A DNA stretch of 13,867 nucleotides from Gemmataceae bacterium (GCA_020847555.1 JADLBT010000080.1:1-13867); one strand, 5' to 3'. Shown: positions 7,053 to 13,705, numbered from the stretch's first letter. The notes: generated by a model not told the origin, from the letters alone. A program made the numbers and translations.

Positions 7053-7061
7053 ATTATAGCA
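7053..7061 (-). promoter_or_regulatory. Extended -10 promoter for the RDD gene set
   Basis: On the minus strand the sequence reads TGCTATAAT, a consensus -10 hexamer with the TG extension. The start of transcription would be near 7046, giving a leader of about 30 bases before the RDD start codon. The -35 position 17 bases upstream is a poor match, which is usual for extended -10 promoters. It lies in the 145-base divergent gap. Confidence 0.6.
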
Positions 7062-7090
7062 AGGAATCACCGGCCTGCGGGATCCCGGCC

Positions 7091-7119
7091 TTGTCCTGAC
7101 CGGGCGCGACAGGTAGAAC
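7091..7119 (+). promoter_or_regulatory. Candidate sigma-70-type promoter for the gene at 7161
   Basis: TTGTCC (7091-7096) and TAGAAC (7114-7119) are separated by exactly 17 bases on the + strand. Each has four of six consensus bases. Transcription would start near 7126, about 35 bases before the ATG at 7161. The match is moderate and was found by eye. Confidence 0.4.
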
Positions 7120-7160
7120 GTGCCCTCAAGGCGGCGAGAACCATCCCGAGGAGGCGGCGA

Positions 7161-7577
7161 ATGCAGGCGCTCTATTTCATCCTGGCGGCGGTCCACCTCG
7201 TCGCCATCGTGGTGACGGGCATCCTCTGGGTAATCGTCGATCTGGCCCCGCGCAGCTCCCTCCGCCACAACCTGCGCGACATCCGCGCCGTCCACTTCGG
7301 CTCTCTTTACCTGACGCCGATGCTGCTCGGGCTGGCCTACGCCTTCGACAGGTTACACGTCCCGCCGGTCCACCAGATCTTCTTCCCCGCCGGACTCGGG
7401 CTGCTCGTGTTCTTCAGCGGGATCGCTTACGTGTTTCCGCGGCCGGAGGGGCTCGATCCGTTCTACTACTGGACGCGCGGCAAGGCGCTGGTCCTGTCGA
7501 TGATCGGGCTCGCGTGTCTGGTCGTCGCCCTGCTGTGGACGGCGACGGTGCTGGTGATCTACTCGGTGAGCGGTTGA
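7161..7577 (+). CDS. Four-helix membrane protein, function unknown
   Basis: A 138-aa membrane protein that I cannot assign. Hydrophobic segments lie at about residues 3-26, 47-62, 72-92 and 108-134. Polar landmarks are RHNLRDIRAVHFGSLYLTP between helices 1 and 2, LHVPPVHQIFFPAG between 2 and 3, and GLDPFYYWTRGKAL before helix 4. Histidines at about 36, 45, 66 and 71 lie near helix ends, so a metal or haem site is conceivable but not shown. The start at 7161 is chosen because GAGGAGG precedes it by 6 bases and helix 1 then begins at once; the 48 codons of open frame upstream are Arg-rich and lie in the promoter region. Divergent from the RDD set, single gene. Confidence 0.8.
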   Translation: MQALYFILAAVHLVAIVVTGILWVIVDLAPRSSLRHNLRDIRAVHFGSLYLTPMLLGLAYAFDRLHVPPVHQIFFPAGLGLLVFFSGIAYVFPRPEGLDPFYYWTRGKALVLSMIGLACLVVALLWTATVLVIYSVSG

Positions 7578-7610
7578 GGACCAGCCCGGAGCGCCCGCGA
7601 CGGACGCGGT

Positions 7611-8987
7611 TCACTTCCCGACGAGGTTCAGCACCGCCGCGCTCATCGTCAAGACCCCGGCCCGGATGGTCGGCCGCGGCACCGGGTGGTACAGGTCGGA
7701 GTGCAGCGATGGCAGGGGTGTCCCGCCGGGCTTCGCCGCCGCCGCCACCCGCTCCGGATCGATGGTGCCGAGGAAGTAGAAGAAGATCGGCACCCCCTCC
7801 AGTCCGTACCGGCCAAAGTCCTCGCCGCCCATGATCGGCCCCTGCTCGTGGACCTTGTCGGCGCCGAGCAACTCGCGAAACATCGCCGCCGTCTTCCGCG
7901 CCAGCAGGCCGTTGTTGTGGACTGCCGGGGTGAAGTCGTCCAGCTCGAACCGGATCACCGGCTCCGGTGCCCGGGCGCCCGCCGCTGCTGCCTTCGCGAG
8001 GCGCTGGATCGCCTCCAGGACGTGCTTGCGCACCTCGTTCTTCAGGGACCGGACCGTCAGCTGCAGCTTGACCTCGGAGGGGATGATGTTGTGCTTGGTC
8101 CCACCGTGGATCGATCCGACCGTCACCACCGCCGCGTCGATCGGACTCACCTCCCGGCTCACGATCGTTTGCAAATCAACCACGATCCGCGCCGCCAGTA
8201 CGATCGGATCAATCGTCGTGTGCGGGGCCGCCCCGTGGCCGCCCTTGCCGCGGACGAGGATATCGACCGAATCGACGTTCGCCATCAGCAGTCCCTCGGC
8301 GTAGGAGACATGGCCGTGCGCGTGCCGCCCGTCGCAGTGCAGGCCGAGGCAGTAGTCCGGACGCGGGAACCGCTTGAACAGACCGTCGGCGAGCATGCGC
8401 CGCGCCCCGCCGCCGACCTCCTCGGCCGGCTGGGCGATGAACACGAGCGTCCCTTGCCAGCGGTCCTTCATCCCGGCCAGCACCCGCGCCGTGCCGGTCC
8501 AGCATGTCATGTGCATGTCGTGGCCGCAGGCGTGCATGACGCCGACCTCCTTGCCGTCCTTGTCGCGCGTGCGGACCTTGCTGGCATAGGGCAGGCCGGT
8601 CTTCTCGGTCACCGGCAGGGCGTCCATGTCGGTGCGGACGAGCACGGTCGGCCCCTTGCCGTTCCGCAGCACCCCGACCACTCCGTGGCCGCCGACCCCG
8701 GTCGTGACTTCAAAGCCTATCGCCTTGAGTTCCTTCGCCATGCGCGCGGCGGTCTGCTTCTCCTCGAAGGACAGTTCGGGGTTGGCGTGGAGGTGCCTGT
8801 ACAGGGTTTCGAGCCCGTCCAGCTGGCCGTCGAGCCGCCGCTCGATCTCGCGCCTGAGGTCGGCCCGACCCTTCTCCGTGGCCGTCTTTCCTTCGGGACA
8901 CGCTGGCGGCGCGCCGACGCCGACGGCGACAACTGTCAGCAAAGAAGCGATGCCGAACCTGCTCCACCGGCCGAACGTGCGGGCCAT
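7611..8987 (-). CDS. Exported M20D-type amidohydrolase/carboxypeptidase
   Basis: A 458-aa metallo-hydrolase of the HipO/AbgA/IAA-amino-acid hydrolase group, which cleaves N-acyl or aminoacyl amide bonds. The metal site is complete: HACGHDMH (Cys154 and His156), AQPAEE (Glu189, Glu190), LGLHCDG (His217) and the C-terminal LHSDLYHP. RTDMDALPV at 118-126 and the dimerisation-domain GKGGHGAAPH at about 247-256 with KHNIIP near 300 are also typical. The N-terminus (Arg-rich, then a hydrophobic stretch about 11-27, then GAPPAC) is a Sec signal peptide, so the enzyme should act outside the cytoplasm; the lipobox match at Cys30 is poor. AGGAG precedes the ATG at 8987. It stands alone, so the substrate cannot be inferred from neighbours. 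Confidence 0.92.
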   Translation of the reverse strand: MARTFGRWSRFGIASLLTVVAVGVGAPPACPEGKTATEKGRADLRREIERRLDGQLDGLETLYRHLHANPELSFEEKQTAARMAKELKAIGFEVTTGVGGHGVVGVLRNGKGPTVLVRTDMDALPVTEKTGLPYASKVRTRDKDGKEVGVMHACGHDMHMTCWTGTARVLAGMKDRWQGTLVFIAQPAEEVGGGARRMLADGLFKRFPRPDYCLGLHCDGRHAHGHVSYAEGLLMANVDSVDILVRGKGGHGAAPHTTIDPIVLAARIVVDLQTIVSREVSPIDAAVVTVGSIHGGTKHNIIPSEVKLQLTVRSLKNEVRKHVLEAIQRLAKAAAAGARAPEPVIRFELDDFTPAVHNNGLLARKTAAMFRELLGADKVHEQGPIMGGEDFGRYGLEGVPIFFYFLGTIDPERVAAAAKPGGTPLPSLHSDLYHPVPRPTIRAGVLTMSAAVLNLVGK

Positions 8988-9387
8988 GATGCGCTCCTGG
9001 GACCGGGCGAGACCGACAGGGGACTCTGTCCGTTAAGGTAGGGAGCGTGGCCCTGCTCTCCAGGGAAAATTCTCGGAATTTTGCATACGATGGAGAGATG
9101 CTTGCGTATACTGGTGAGTAAAGAGGGGGAAGGCAATTCCCTCCTTCGTTGGTGAAACGAGTCGTCACCCCTGTTGGCTCCCTCCGGGGGCCTCTCCCAT
9201 GTGATCCGAGCGCTGCCAGGCGGTTCACCCACCGCTCAACCACCTCGGGCACCCTCATCCGTAGAGGCCGAGTCACTTCCCGGAAGACGTGGCGGCGGAG
9301 ACGATCTGTTCGCTGTTTGTATCGAGCCGTGCCCGGTACTGCCGGACGGCCACCCGTAGTCATCACTTTACTTGAGGGGAGGATGCG
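8988..9387. other. 400-base divergent intergenic region
   Basis: This lies between the M20D gene (minus) and the 68-aa gene (+). It is less GC-rich near 9060-9130, where the dyad at 9066 and a TATACT box (9107-9112) occur; a TTGCAT at 9081-9086 is 20 bases from it, too far for a standard promoter. The rest (9140-9370) has open frames only with unnatural composition, and I see no gene, RNA structure or repeat there. It is long for a genome this compact and may hold a leader RNA for the 68-aa gene. Confidence 0.5.
9066..9082. promoter_or_regulatory. Perfect dyad, possible operator
   Basis: AAAATTC-TCG-GAATTTT is a perfect inverted repeat of 7-base arms with a 3-base centre, and stands out in GC-rich DNA. 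It lies 79 bases upstream of the M20D start codon and about 305 bases before the 68-aa gene. Immediately beside it, ATACG and CGTAT (9086-9110) form a weaker pair. No regulator is encoded nearby to match it with. Confidence 0.4.
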
Positions 9388-9594
9388 ATGCGTGCCAAAC
9401 GCTTCACGATTCAGCAACGCCAGGAAATCTTTCACGAACTGGTGATCACCCAGGATACGGTCGGGAACGTCCGCAAGTCCTACGAGATCCTGACGGACAA
9501 GTACCAGATCAACGACGAGCAACTCCGCCAGATCGAGGACGAGGGCCTCGACAAGGAGTGGCCGCCGTTGACCGAGGCCGTCCGTGTCGGCTAG
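9388..9594 (+). CDS. 68-aa conserved-looking small protein, function unknown
   Basis: A small, charged, soluble protein (start MRAKRFTIQQRQEIFHELVI, end EWPPLTEAVRVG). It should be nearly all helical: a first helix about 8-21, a second about 24-38, and a third about 42-53 (NDEQLRQIEDEGLDKEWPPL), an arrangement that could be a helix-turn-helix, but no clear DNA-binding motif stands out. I recall similar short proteins ending in EGL-KEWPPL from planctomycetes, without known function; this is memory, not a search. GAGGGGAGG ends 5 bases before the ATG at 9388 and decides the start. Coding bias is strong. It is a single gene with its own strong terminator at 9613-9671, so it is expressed as an independent unit. 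Confidence 0.82.
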   Translation: MRAKRFTIQQRQEIFHELVITQDTVGNVRKSYEILTDKYQINDEQLRQIEDEGLDKEWPPLTEAVRVG

Positions 9595-9920
9595 GCTGGC
9601 CCGACGTGCGCCAACCTCTCCCCCCGGCCCCCTCTTCCGCGAGGGGAGGGGGCCGGGGGGAGAGGTTTTTTCATCTCTTCTCACGGCTGCAACCGCAGCC
9701 GCAGCGCCGGCGACAACAGCTCGTCGTATAGCTCCCTTCCGGCCGCCACCCCTAGCCTGTGGAAACGTGCTCACCCTCCGGCCCTCTCTCCCACCAGGGG
9801 AGAGGGGGGAGAAAACGCCCTACCTGACCAGGGCCGCGGCTGCTGAAGAACCAACAAACCACGAGAAACCCGTAGGCGACCCCGGTCGGGTGCGGCGGCG
9901 CATCAGTTAGGCAGCACCTG
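9595..9920. other. 326-base convergent intergenic region
   Basis: It separates the convergent 68-aa gene and the four-knuckle zinc protein gene. It holds the terminator at 9613-9671, a small hairpin GGCTGC-AACC-GCAGCC at 9685-9700, and a second imperfect G/C-run hairpin near 9782-9812 (CCCTCTCTCCC against GGGGAGAGGG, loop about 4). The last has no T-run. Open frames crossing the region read through these repeats and are not credible genes. Confidence 0.6.
9613..9671 (+). terminator. Strong intrinsic terminator of the 68-aa gene
   Basis: A perfect 22-base inverted repeat (left arm 9613-9634, right arm 9646-9667; arms begin AACCTCTCC and end GGAGAGGTT) with an 11-base loop, continuing into six Ts at 9666-9671. 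It begins 18 bases after the stop codon. The A/T at the base of the stem also makes it possible to work in both directions, though on the minus strand only AA..TT at the base is present and no long T-run. Confidence 0.9.
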
Positions 9921-10760
9921 TCAAAACCTTCTGTAGTAACCAAACCAACCCGTCGGGCGGACCTTGACGGCTCGCCCGCAGTGCGGGCACGCGATGGTCA
10001 TCCCTAACTCCTCCGCGCTGCCCGTGAGGTGCTCTCCACACCACTGGCAAGTAAAGCGGATCAGTACGGTTGCGTGGGCCTGAGTCGGTGCGGTTGCGTG
10101 GGCATGAGCGCGATGCTCACGAACACACTTGGCTGAGCAGCACAGACGACCACAATCCTGGCAGCACGGAAGCTGCTCTCGGCCTGTAACGTCTTGACCG
10201 CATTCCAAACAATAGGTGCGGCGGGCCGCCTCGTCCGAGGCAACCGGCCGCCGCGCGCCCTCTTCCGCCATTTGGTTCGCGCGGGCGGCCAACGGGTTGG
10301 GTTCGGCCCTGCTATCCTCCACGGCAAGCATGGTCTTTTGCGGGATCGGCGGCGGCGCTGCTCGTGGTGTCGGAACCTGGAGGCGCTGGCCGCACGCTGG
10401 GCAAGGTTTCTTTGTGCCGGCCTCGCTGGCGAGCGACTCCAACGCGGCCTTGCAGCGCGGGCAGGTGTAGTGAATTGGCGGCTCCAGCTCACCCAGTACG
10501 GTTTTGTTGGAGGGAGGGACGGGAGGCGACACCAGTTGTGGCACGGGGCAGGAAGCTGCTGCGGGCGCCCGCTCGGCCGTGCGAGGAGGTTCGGGGGGCG
10601 GGGCGACCGGTTGTGTCTGGAGAGGGGACTCGGTGAGCGGTTGCGACTTACCGGCGATGAATGGTGACTGACAGTTGGGGCAGGCACACCGCTTCCCCAT
10701 GGCGCCTTCCGGAACTCTCACGCTTTGGCCACAGATCGGACAGGTGGTCGATGTCCACAT
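9921..10760 (-). CDS. Four-zinc-knuckle protein, function unknown
   Basis: A 279-aa soluble protein with four separated zinc-binding units joined by Pro/Ala-rich linkers: CPIC with CPNC (Cys7, 10, 27, 30), CPRC with CPAC (Cys100, 103, 120, 123), a Cys/His-rich unit CLECG, CCQDCGRLCCSAKC with HRAHAHA (about 184-222, B-box-like or MYND-like), and CQWC with CPHC (Cys238, 241, 258, 261). It ends with aromatic-basic GWFGYYRRF. No membrane helix is seen, unlike the two zinc-ribbon genes at 4817 and 5450. The start at 10760 has GGGAG upstream and puts the first knuckle at the N-terminus; the longer upstream frame crosses the promoter region and is rejected. Such proteins are frequent in planctomycetes; role unknown. 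Confidence 0.82.
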   Translation of the reverse strand: MWTSTTCPICGQSVRVPEGAMGKRCACPNCQSPFIAGKSQPLTESPLQTQPVAPPPEPPRTAERAPAAASCPVPQLVSPPVPPSNKTVLGELEPPIHYTCPRCKAALESLASEAGTKKPCPACGQRLQVPTPRAAPPPIPQKTMLAVEDSRAEPNPLAARANQMAEEGARRPVASDEAARRTYCLECGQDVTGREQLPCCQDCGRLCCSAKCVREHRAHAHATAPTQAHATVLIRFTCQWCGEHLTGSAEELGMTIACPHCGRAVKVRPTGWFGYYRRF

Positions 10761-10818
10761 GGTGGGCTCCCTGTAAACAGAACGGCTTCTCCGATCGCCC
10801 GGGCCGTCAGACCGGAAC

Positions 10819-10846
10819 TTGCCGGGAATACTTGACGTTGTATAAT
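10819..10846 (+). promoter_or_regulatory. Candidate promoter with consensus -10
   Basis: TTGCCG (10819-10824) and a perfect TATAAT (10841-10846) are separated by 16 bases on the + strand. A start near 10853 would transcribe the short open frame at 10907. A TTGACG also lies just before the -10 box, too close to be its -35. There is no annotated + strand gene downstream other than this short frame. Confidence 0.45.
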
Positions 10847-10906
10847 CGCTCTCCCACCGGACGCCCTGCGTCACGGTCCGCCATTCCCCCCATTCTGGAG
10901 TCTGCC

Positions 10907-10957
10907 ATGCCTGCCCGCAAGCCAAAACCGTCGTGTACGCCCATGTCCGGTTCCTGA
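10907..10957 (+). CDS. Possible 16-residue open reading frame
   Basis: ATG at 10907 reads MPARKPKPSCTPMSGS and stops at TGA 10955-10957. It has a GGAG 6 bases upstream and a promoter with perfect TATAAT about 60 bases upstream. The peptide is basic with one Cys. It may be a real small protein, a leader peptide, or the relic of a longer gene; the promoter and ribosome binding site together make it more than chance, but coding evidence for 16 codons is thin. Confidence 0.25.
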   Translation: MPARKPKPSCTPMSGS

Positions 10958-10994
10958 GAAATGCCGCCGCCCGGATCGTGAGCGAGGCGCCCCA

Positions 10995-11684
10995 TCACGT
11001 CATCAGCACGACATGCACCTCGCCCGGCCCGTGGACGCCGGTCACCAGTCGCAGCTCGATGTCGCCCGTTTTACTCGGGCCGGTGACCAGCGTCAGACCG
11101 GACGGGAGGGCAGGCGCGGCGCCGGCCGCGTCAGGGCGGGCATAGACGGCGAACAGATCGAACAGATCCGGCAGCAGCTGGGTATGGTCCGCCAGGACAA
11201 GGTGGACCGGCGGTAACAGGCTGAGCGAGCGCGGCTCGTCGGGCCGGGCGGCGAGGGCGAGCGTGCCCGTCTCGGCGATCAGGTAGTCCGCCTCGGAGAT
11301 GCCCAGGTCGGCGGCGAACAGCGGCTCGCGGCAATCGCCCGGCGGCAGTTCGTTCACCCGCGTCACCTCGACCCCCAGTTCCCGCAGTCGCTCCGCCACG
11401 GGTAGCGCGTCGAGGAAACGGCCGCAACCGAGCAGCACGCGGCGCGCGGCCTTCTGCTGGACCAGTTCCACCAGCCTGGCCAGGGCGGCCTGGCGATCCG
11501 GGACCGGGTAAGCGTGGCCGCCCATGGTTGTCAGTTCCTGGCAGAAGCGAGCGACCGGATCGGACCCACCCCCCTGGTAGCCGAGATTGCCGCGCGAGGG
11601 GATCGCCGTCGCCGTGCCGGCGCGGTTCCCCTCCCTCACTGCCTGACGCACCCGCTGCAGAAAAGCTTCGCGGCCGGACATCAT
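10995..11684 (-). CDS. lutC: Lactate utilization protein C (LutC/YkgG family)
   Basis: A 229-aa protein of the LUD (DUF162) fold, part of the LutABC complex that oxidises L-lactate to pyruvate in the cytoplasm. Family marks are LLGCGRFLDALP, ADYLIAETGTLALAARP, LPPVHLVLAD and the C-terminal GPSKTGDIELRLVTGVHGPG followed by EVHVVL. The ATG at 11684 overlaps the stop of the NADAR gene (ATGA), with AGGAG 8 bases upstream, so translation is probably coupled; the next ATG three bases on is an alternative start. The longer frame upstream lies out of frame over the NADAR gene and is not the true start. Last gene of the operon. Confidence 0.92.
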   Translation of the reverse strand: MMSGREAFLQRVRQAVREGNRAGTATAIPSRGNLGYQGGGSDPVARFCQELTTMGGHAYPVPDRQAALARLVELVQQKAARRVLLGCGRFLDALPVAERLRELGVEVTRVNELPPGDCREPLFAADLGISEADYLIAETGTLALAARPDEPRSLSLLPPVHLVLADHTQLLPDLFDLFAVYARPDAAGAAPALPSGLTLVTGPSKTGDIELRLVTGVHGPGEVHVVLMT

Positions 11685-12151
11685 GACGCCTGCTCCTGTC
11701 CGCGGGCGCGCAGCTCCTCGCGCACGCTCATGAGGATCTCGCCCAGCCGGTTCTTGCCGGACCCGTCGCCGCCGTCGCCCCAGTAGCTGTCGTTCGCGGT
11801 GTGCTCGACAAGCAGCGCGTCGCCGGTCGCGAGCAGCAGCGCCCGCGGGTCGTCGTGCTGGGTGAACTTTGCACGCACCGCCCGCAGCATCACGTCGTCC
11901 TTGACGCTCTCCCAGTCGGTCCGCAGCGGCAGCTTGCGCGACCGGCCGAGGTCGGCCGCCTGGCGCGGCGTTTTGCACAGCCGGACCTTTTCCTCATGCT
12001 CGGTGCCGTGAAACTTCTGCGCCTGGAAGTAGTGCTCGCTCGTCGGCCACTTCTTCCCGTCGAGAAAGATCGAGTGGCGGGCGAAGTTGGAGAAACACCC
12101 GTACGCATCGCGGGTGCCGTAAAACTGGATGACCGTGGTCGGGATACTCAT
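11681..12151 (-). CDS. NADAR domain (YbiA family) protein
   Basis: A 156-aa protein, full length for the YbiA/NADAR family. Signatures are FYGTRDAYGCFSNF (10-23), WPTSEHYFQAQKF (35-47) and NDSYWGDGGDGSGKNRLG (about 120-137). Family members are glycosidase-like: some hydrolyse the early phosphoribosyl-pyrimidine intermediates of riboflavin synthesis, others remove ADP-ribose from guanine in DNA and act as antitoxins to ADP-ribosyltransferases. The sequence alone does not choose between these. It lies between lutB (119 bases upstream, with palindrome copy 4 in the gap) and lutC (4-base overlap), on the same strand. GGAG lies about 8 bases before the ATG at 12151; a longer in-frame start (MIPWHT) is possible but lies on the repeat side. 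Confidence 0.93.
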   Translation of the reverse strand: MSIPTTVIQFYGTRDAYGCFSNFARHSIFLDGKKWPTSEHYFQAQKFHGTEHEEKVRLCKTPRQAADLGRSRKLPLRTDWESVKDDVMLRAVRAKFTQHDDPRALLLATGDALLVEHTANDSYWGDGGDGSGKNRLGEILMSVREELRARGQEQAS

Positions 12152-12210
12152 GGGCAGGTCTCCGGATCCTGGTGCCAGGATAGGAGGGATGGTGTGCCAG
12201 GGGATCATGG

Positions 12211-12237
12211 GAAGCCTACGGGGCGCGCCCCGTGGGT
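12211..12237. repeat. Palindromic repeat, copy 4 (between lutB and the NADAR gene)
   Basis: CCTACGGGGCGCGCCCCGTGGG at 12215-12236 (22 bases, here in two parts: CCTACGGGGCG and CGCCCCGTGGG) is a palindrome with one T-G wobble. A further half-site CCCACGGG follows at 12256-12263 and can pair with the right arm CCCGTGGG at 12229-12236 instead, giving two mutually exclusive hairpins. The half-site is 7 bases from the lutB stop codon. Confidence 0.75.
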
Positions 12238-12270
12238 CAAGGCTCCAGCACCTGGCCCACGGGACGCCCT

Positions 12271-13692
12271 TCAGGGGACGCCGTTGGCGAGATCCTTCCA
12301 CCGATCCCGGAACGACCGGGCGGCGGGCGCCGGGAAGTCGCGCGTCGCCGTCCAGTTGGCGCCGGGGCCGTGCAGGCGGGTCAGCCAGCCGTCCTTCGCC
12401 CACGGCCGCAGCGCCAGCCGCGCCAACGCCACTGCCAGCCGGTACAACCAGGGCCGGCGCAACAGGGCGGCCCACACGCGGTACGCCAGCGCCTCCCCGC
12501 GCCCCGGTTTGTAGTGGTGTTGCAGCTCGCGCAGCCCGATCAGCATGCGCGGGATGTCGATGCGCACCGGGCACGCCGCCTGGCACGCCCCACAAAGAGA
12601 AGAGGCGTGCGGCAGGTGCGGGTTCGCGCTGACGCTGTCGTAGAGCGGCGTCAGAATGCTCCCGATCGGGCCGGAGTAGACCCCGCCGTAGGCGTGGCCG
12701 CCGATCCGCCGGTACACCGGGCAGGCGTTCAGGCACGCCCCGCAGCGGATGCATTGCAGGCTCTCCCGGAACGGCGTCGCCAGGACGCGCGACCGGCCGT
12801 TGTCGAGGATGACGAGGTGGAACTCCTCCGGCCCGTCGCGCTCGCCGACCCGGCGCGGCCCGGTGAGCAGCGTCGTGTAGACTGACAGGGTCTGGCCGGT
12901 GGCGGCGCGGGCCAGCAGCTTGAGGAACACCGGCAGATCGGCCAGGCGCGGGATGATCTTCTCCATCCCCATCAGCGCGACGTGGACGCGCGGCCAGGTC
13001 GTGGTCAGCCGGCCGTTGCCCTCGTTCGTCACCAGCACGACCGTACCCGTCTCGGCGACCGCGAAGTTGGCGCCGGTGATGCCGAGGTCCGCGGCCCGGA
13101 ACTTCTCGCGGAGAATTCGCCGCCCGGTCATCGCGAGCGTGGCCGGGTCGTCGGGAAGCGGCTCGCCCACGTACCCCGAAAGCACCCGGGCGACGCTCTC
13201 GCGCGTGTGGTGGACGGCGGGCGCGACCAGGTGGGACGGCCGCTCGCCGGCCACCTGGATGATGAATTCGCCCAGGTCCGTCTCCGTCACCTCGACACCG
13301 GCCGCTTCCAGCGCCGGGTTGAGATGAACCTCCTCGGACGTCATCGACTTCGACTTGACGGCCCGCCGGCACCCGGCCTGCCGGGCGATCGCGCAGACGA
13401 TGCGGCGGGCGTCCTCCGCCGTGGCCGCCCAGTGGACGTGGCCGCCGAGCCGGTGGATCGACGCCTCCAGCTGTTCCAGGTACTGGTCGAGGCGGGCCAG
13501 GGTGTGCGCCTTGATTTGCTTGGCGTGGTCGCGGAGCCGGTCGCTGTCGGCGAGGGCGGCATACCCGCGCCGATTGCCGGCCAGGAGGGTGCCGGTCAGG
13601 CGGATGAGGGCGGCCTGCAGCGTTGTGTCGGTCAACGCCTGGGCGGACGCGCCGAGGAAGTCGTGGTGCTCGTGGCGCGCGTAGTCGTTCAT
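12271..13692 (-). CDS. lutB: Lactate utilization iron-sulfur protein B (LutB)
   Basis: A 473-aa protein, normal for LutB. Residues 70-300 are a LUD (DUF162) domain, with KSKSMTSEE, EFIIQVAGE, RPSHLVAPAVHHTRE and GANFAVAETGTVVLVTNEGN. Two iron-sulfur motifs follow: CIRCGACLNACPVYR (Cys314, 317, 320, 324) and SLCGACQAACPVRIDIP (Cys367, 370, 374). The stretch GGHAYGGVYSGPIGSILTP between them is characteristic. A C-terminal DUF3390-like tail of about 90 residues ends at the palindrome region. GAGGAA before the ATG at 13692 overlaps the 13-base gap after lutA. LutB carries electrons from the LutA/LutC lactate-oxidising unit; acceptor unknown. Confidence 0.95.
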   Translation of the reverse strand: MNDYARHEHHDFLGASAQALTDTTLQAALIRLTGTLLAGNRRGYAALADSDRLRDHAKQIKAHTLARLDQYLEQLEASIHRLGGHVHWAATAEDARRIVCAIARQAGCRRAVKSKSMTSEEVHLNPALEAAGVEVTETDLGEFIIQVAGERPSHLVAPAVHHTRESVARVLSGYVGEPLPDDPATLAMTGRRILREKFRAADLGITGANFAVAETGTVVLVTNEGNGRLTTTWPRVHVALMGMEKIIPRLADLPVFLKLLARAATGQTLSVYTTLLTGPRRVGERDGPEEFHLVILDNGRSRVLATPFRESLQCIRCGACLNACPVYRRIGGHAYGGVYSGPIGSILTPLYDSVSANPHLPHASSLCGACQAACPVRIDIPRMLIGLRELQHHYKPGRGEALAYRVWAALLRRPWLYRLAVALARLALRPWAKDGWLTRLHGPGANWTATRDFPAPAARSFRDRWKDLANGVP

Positions 13693-13705
13693 GGTTCGTT
13701 CCTCT

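Noticed and set aside
7686..9041. 451-codon + strand open frame over the M20D gene
   Set aside because: The minus-strand frame has complete metal-site motifs and a signal peptide; the + frame has a His/Arg/Asp-rich shadow composition and no family signature.
9081..9112. TTGCAT and TATACT as a promoter for the 68-aa gene
   Set aside because: The spacing is 20 bases, too long for a standard promoter, and it lies about 275 bases from the gene.
9149..9445. 98-codon + strand frame upstream of the 68-aa gene
   Set aside because: It is Arg/Thr/Ser-rich, lacks a ribosome binding site, and overlaps the well-supported 68-aa gene in another frame.
9771..9812. Second hairpin as terminator of the zinc-knuckle gene
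   Set aside because: The stem is imperfect, lies over 100 bases past the stop, and is not followed by a T-run on the minus strand.
9752..9943. 63-codon minus-strand frame in the convergent gap
   Set aside because: It crosses the G/C-run hairpin at 9782-9812 and overlaps the end of the zinc-knuckle gene; the sequence LPPLPWWERG is what such repeats translate to.
11681..12151. NADAR gene as antitoxin of a toxin-antitoxin pair
   Set aside because: No DarT-like or other ADP-ribosyltransferase is encoded next to it; its neighbours are lutB and lutC.
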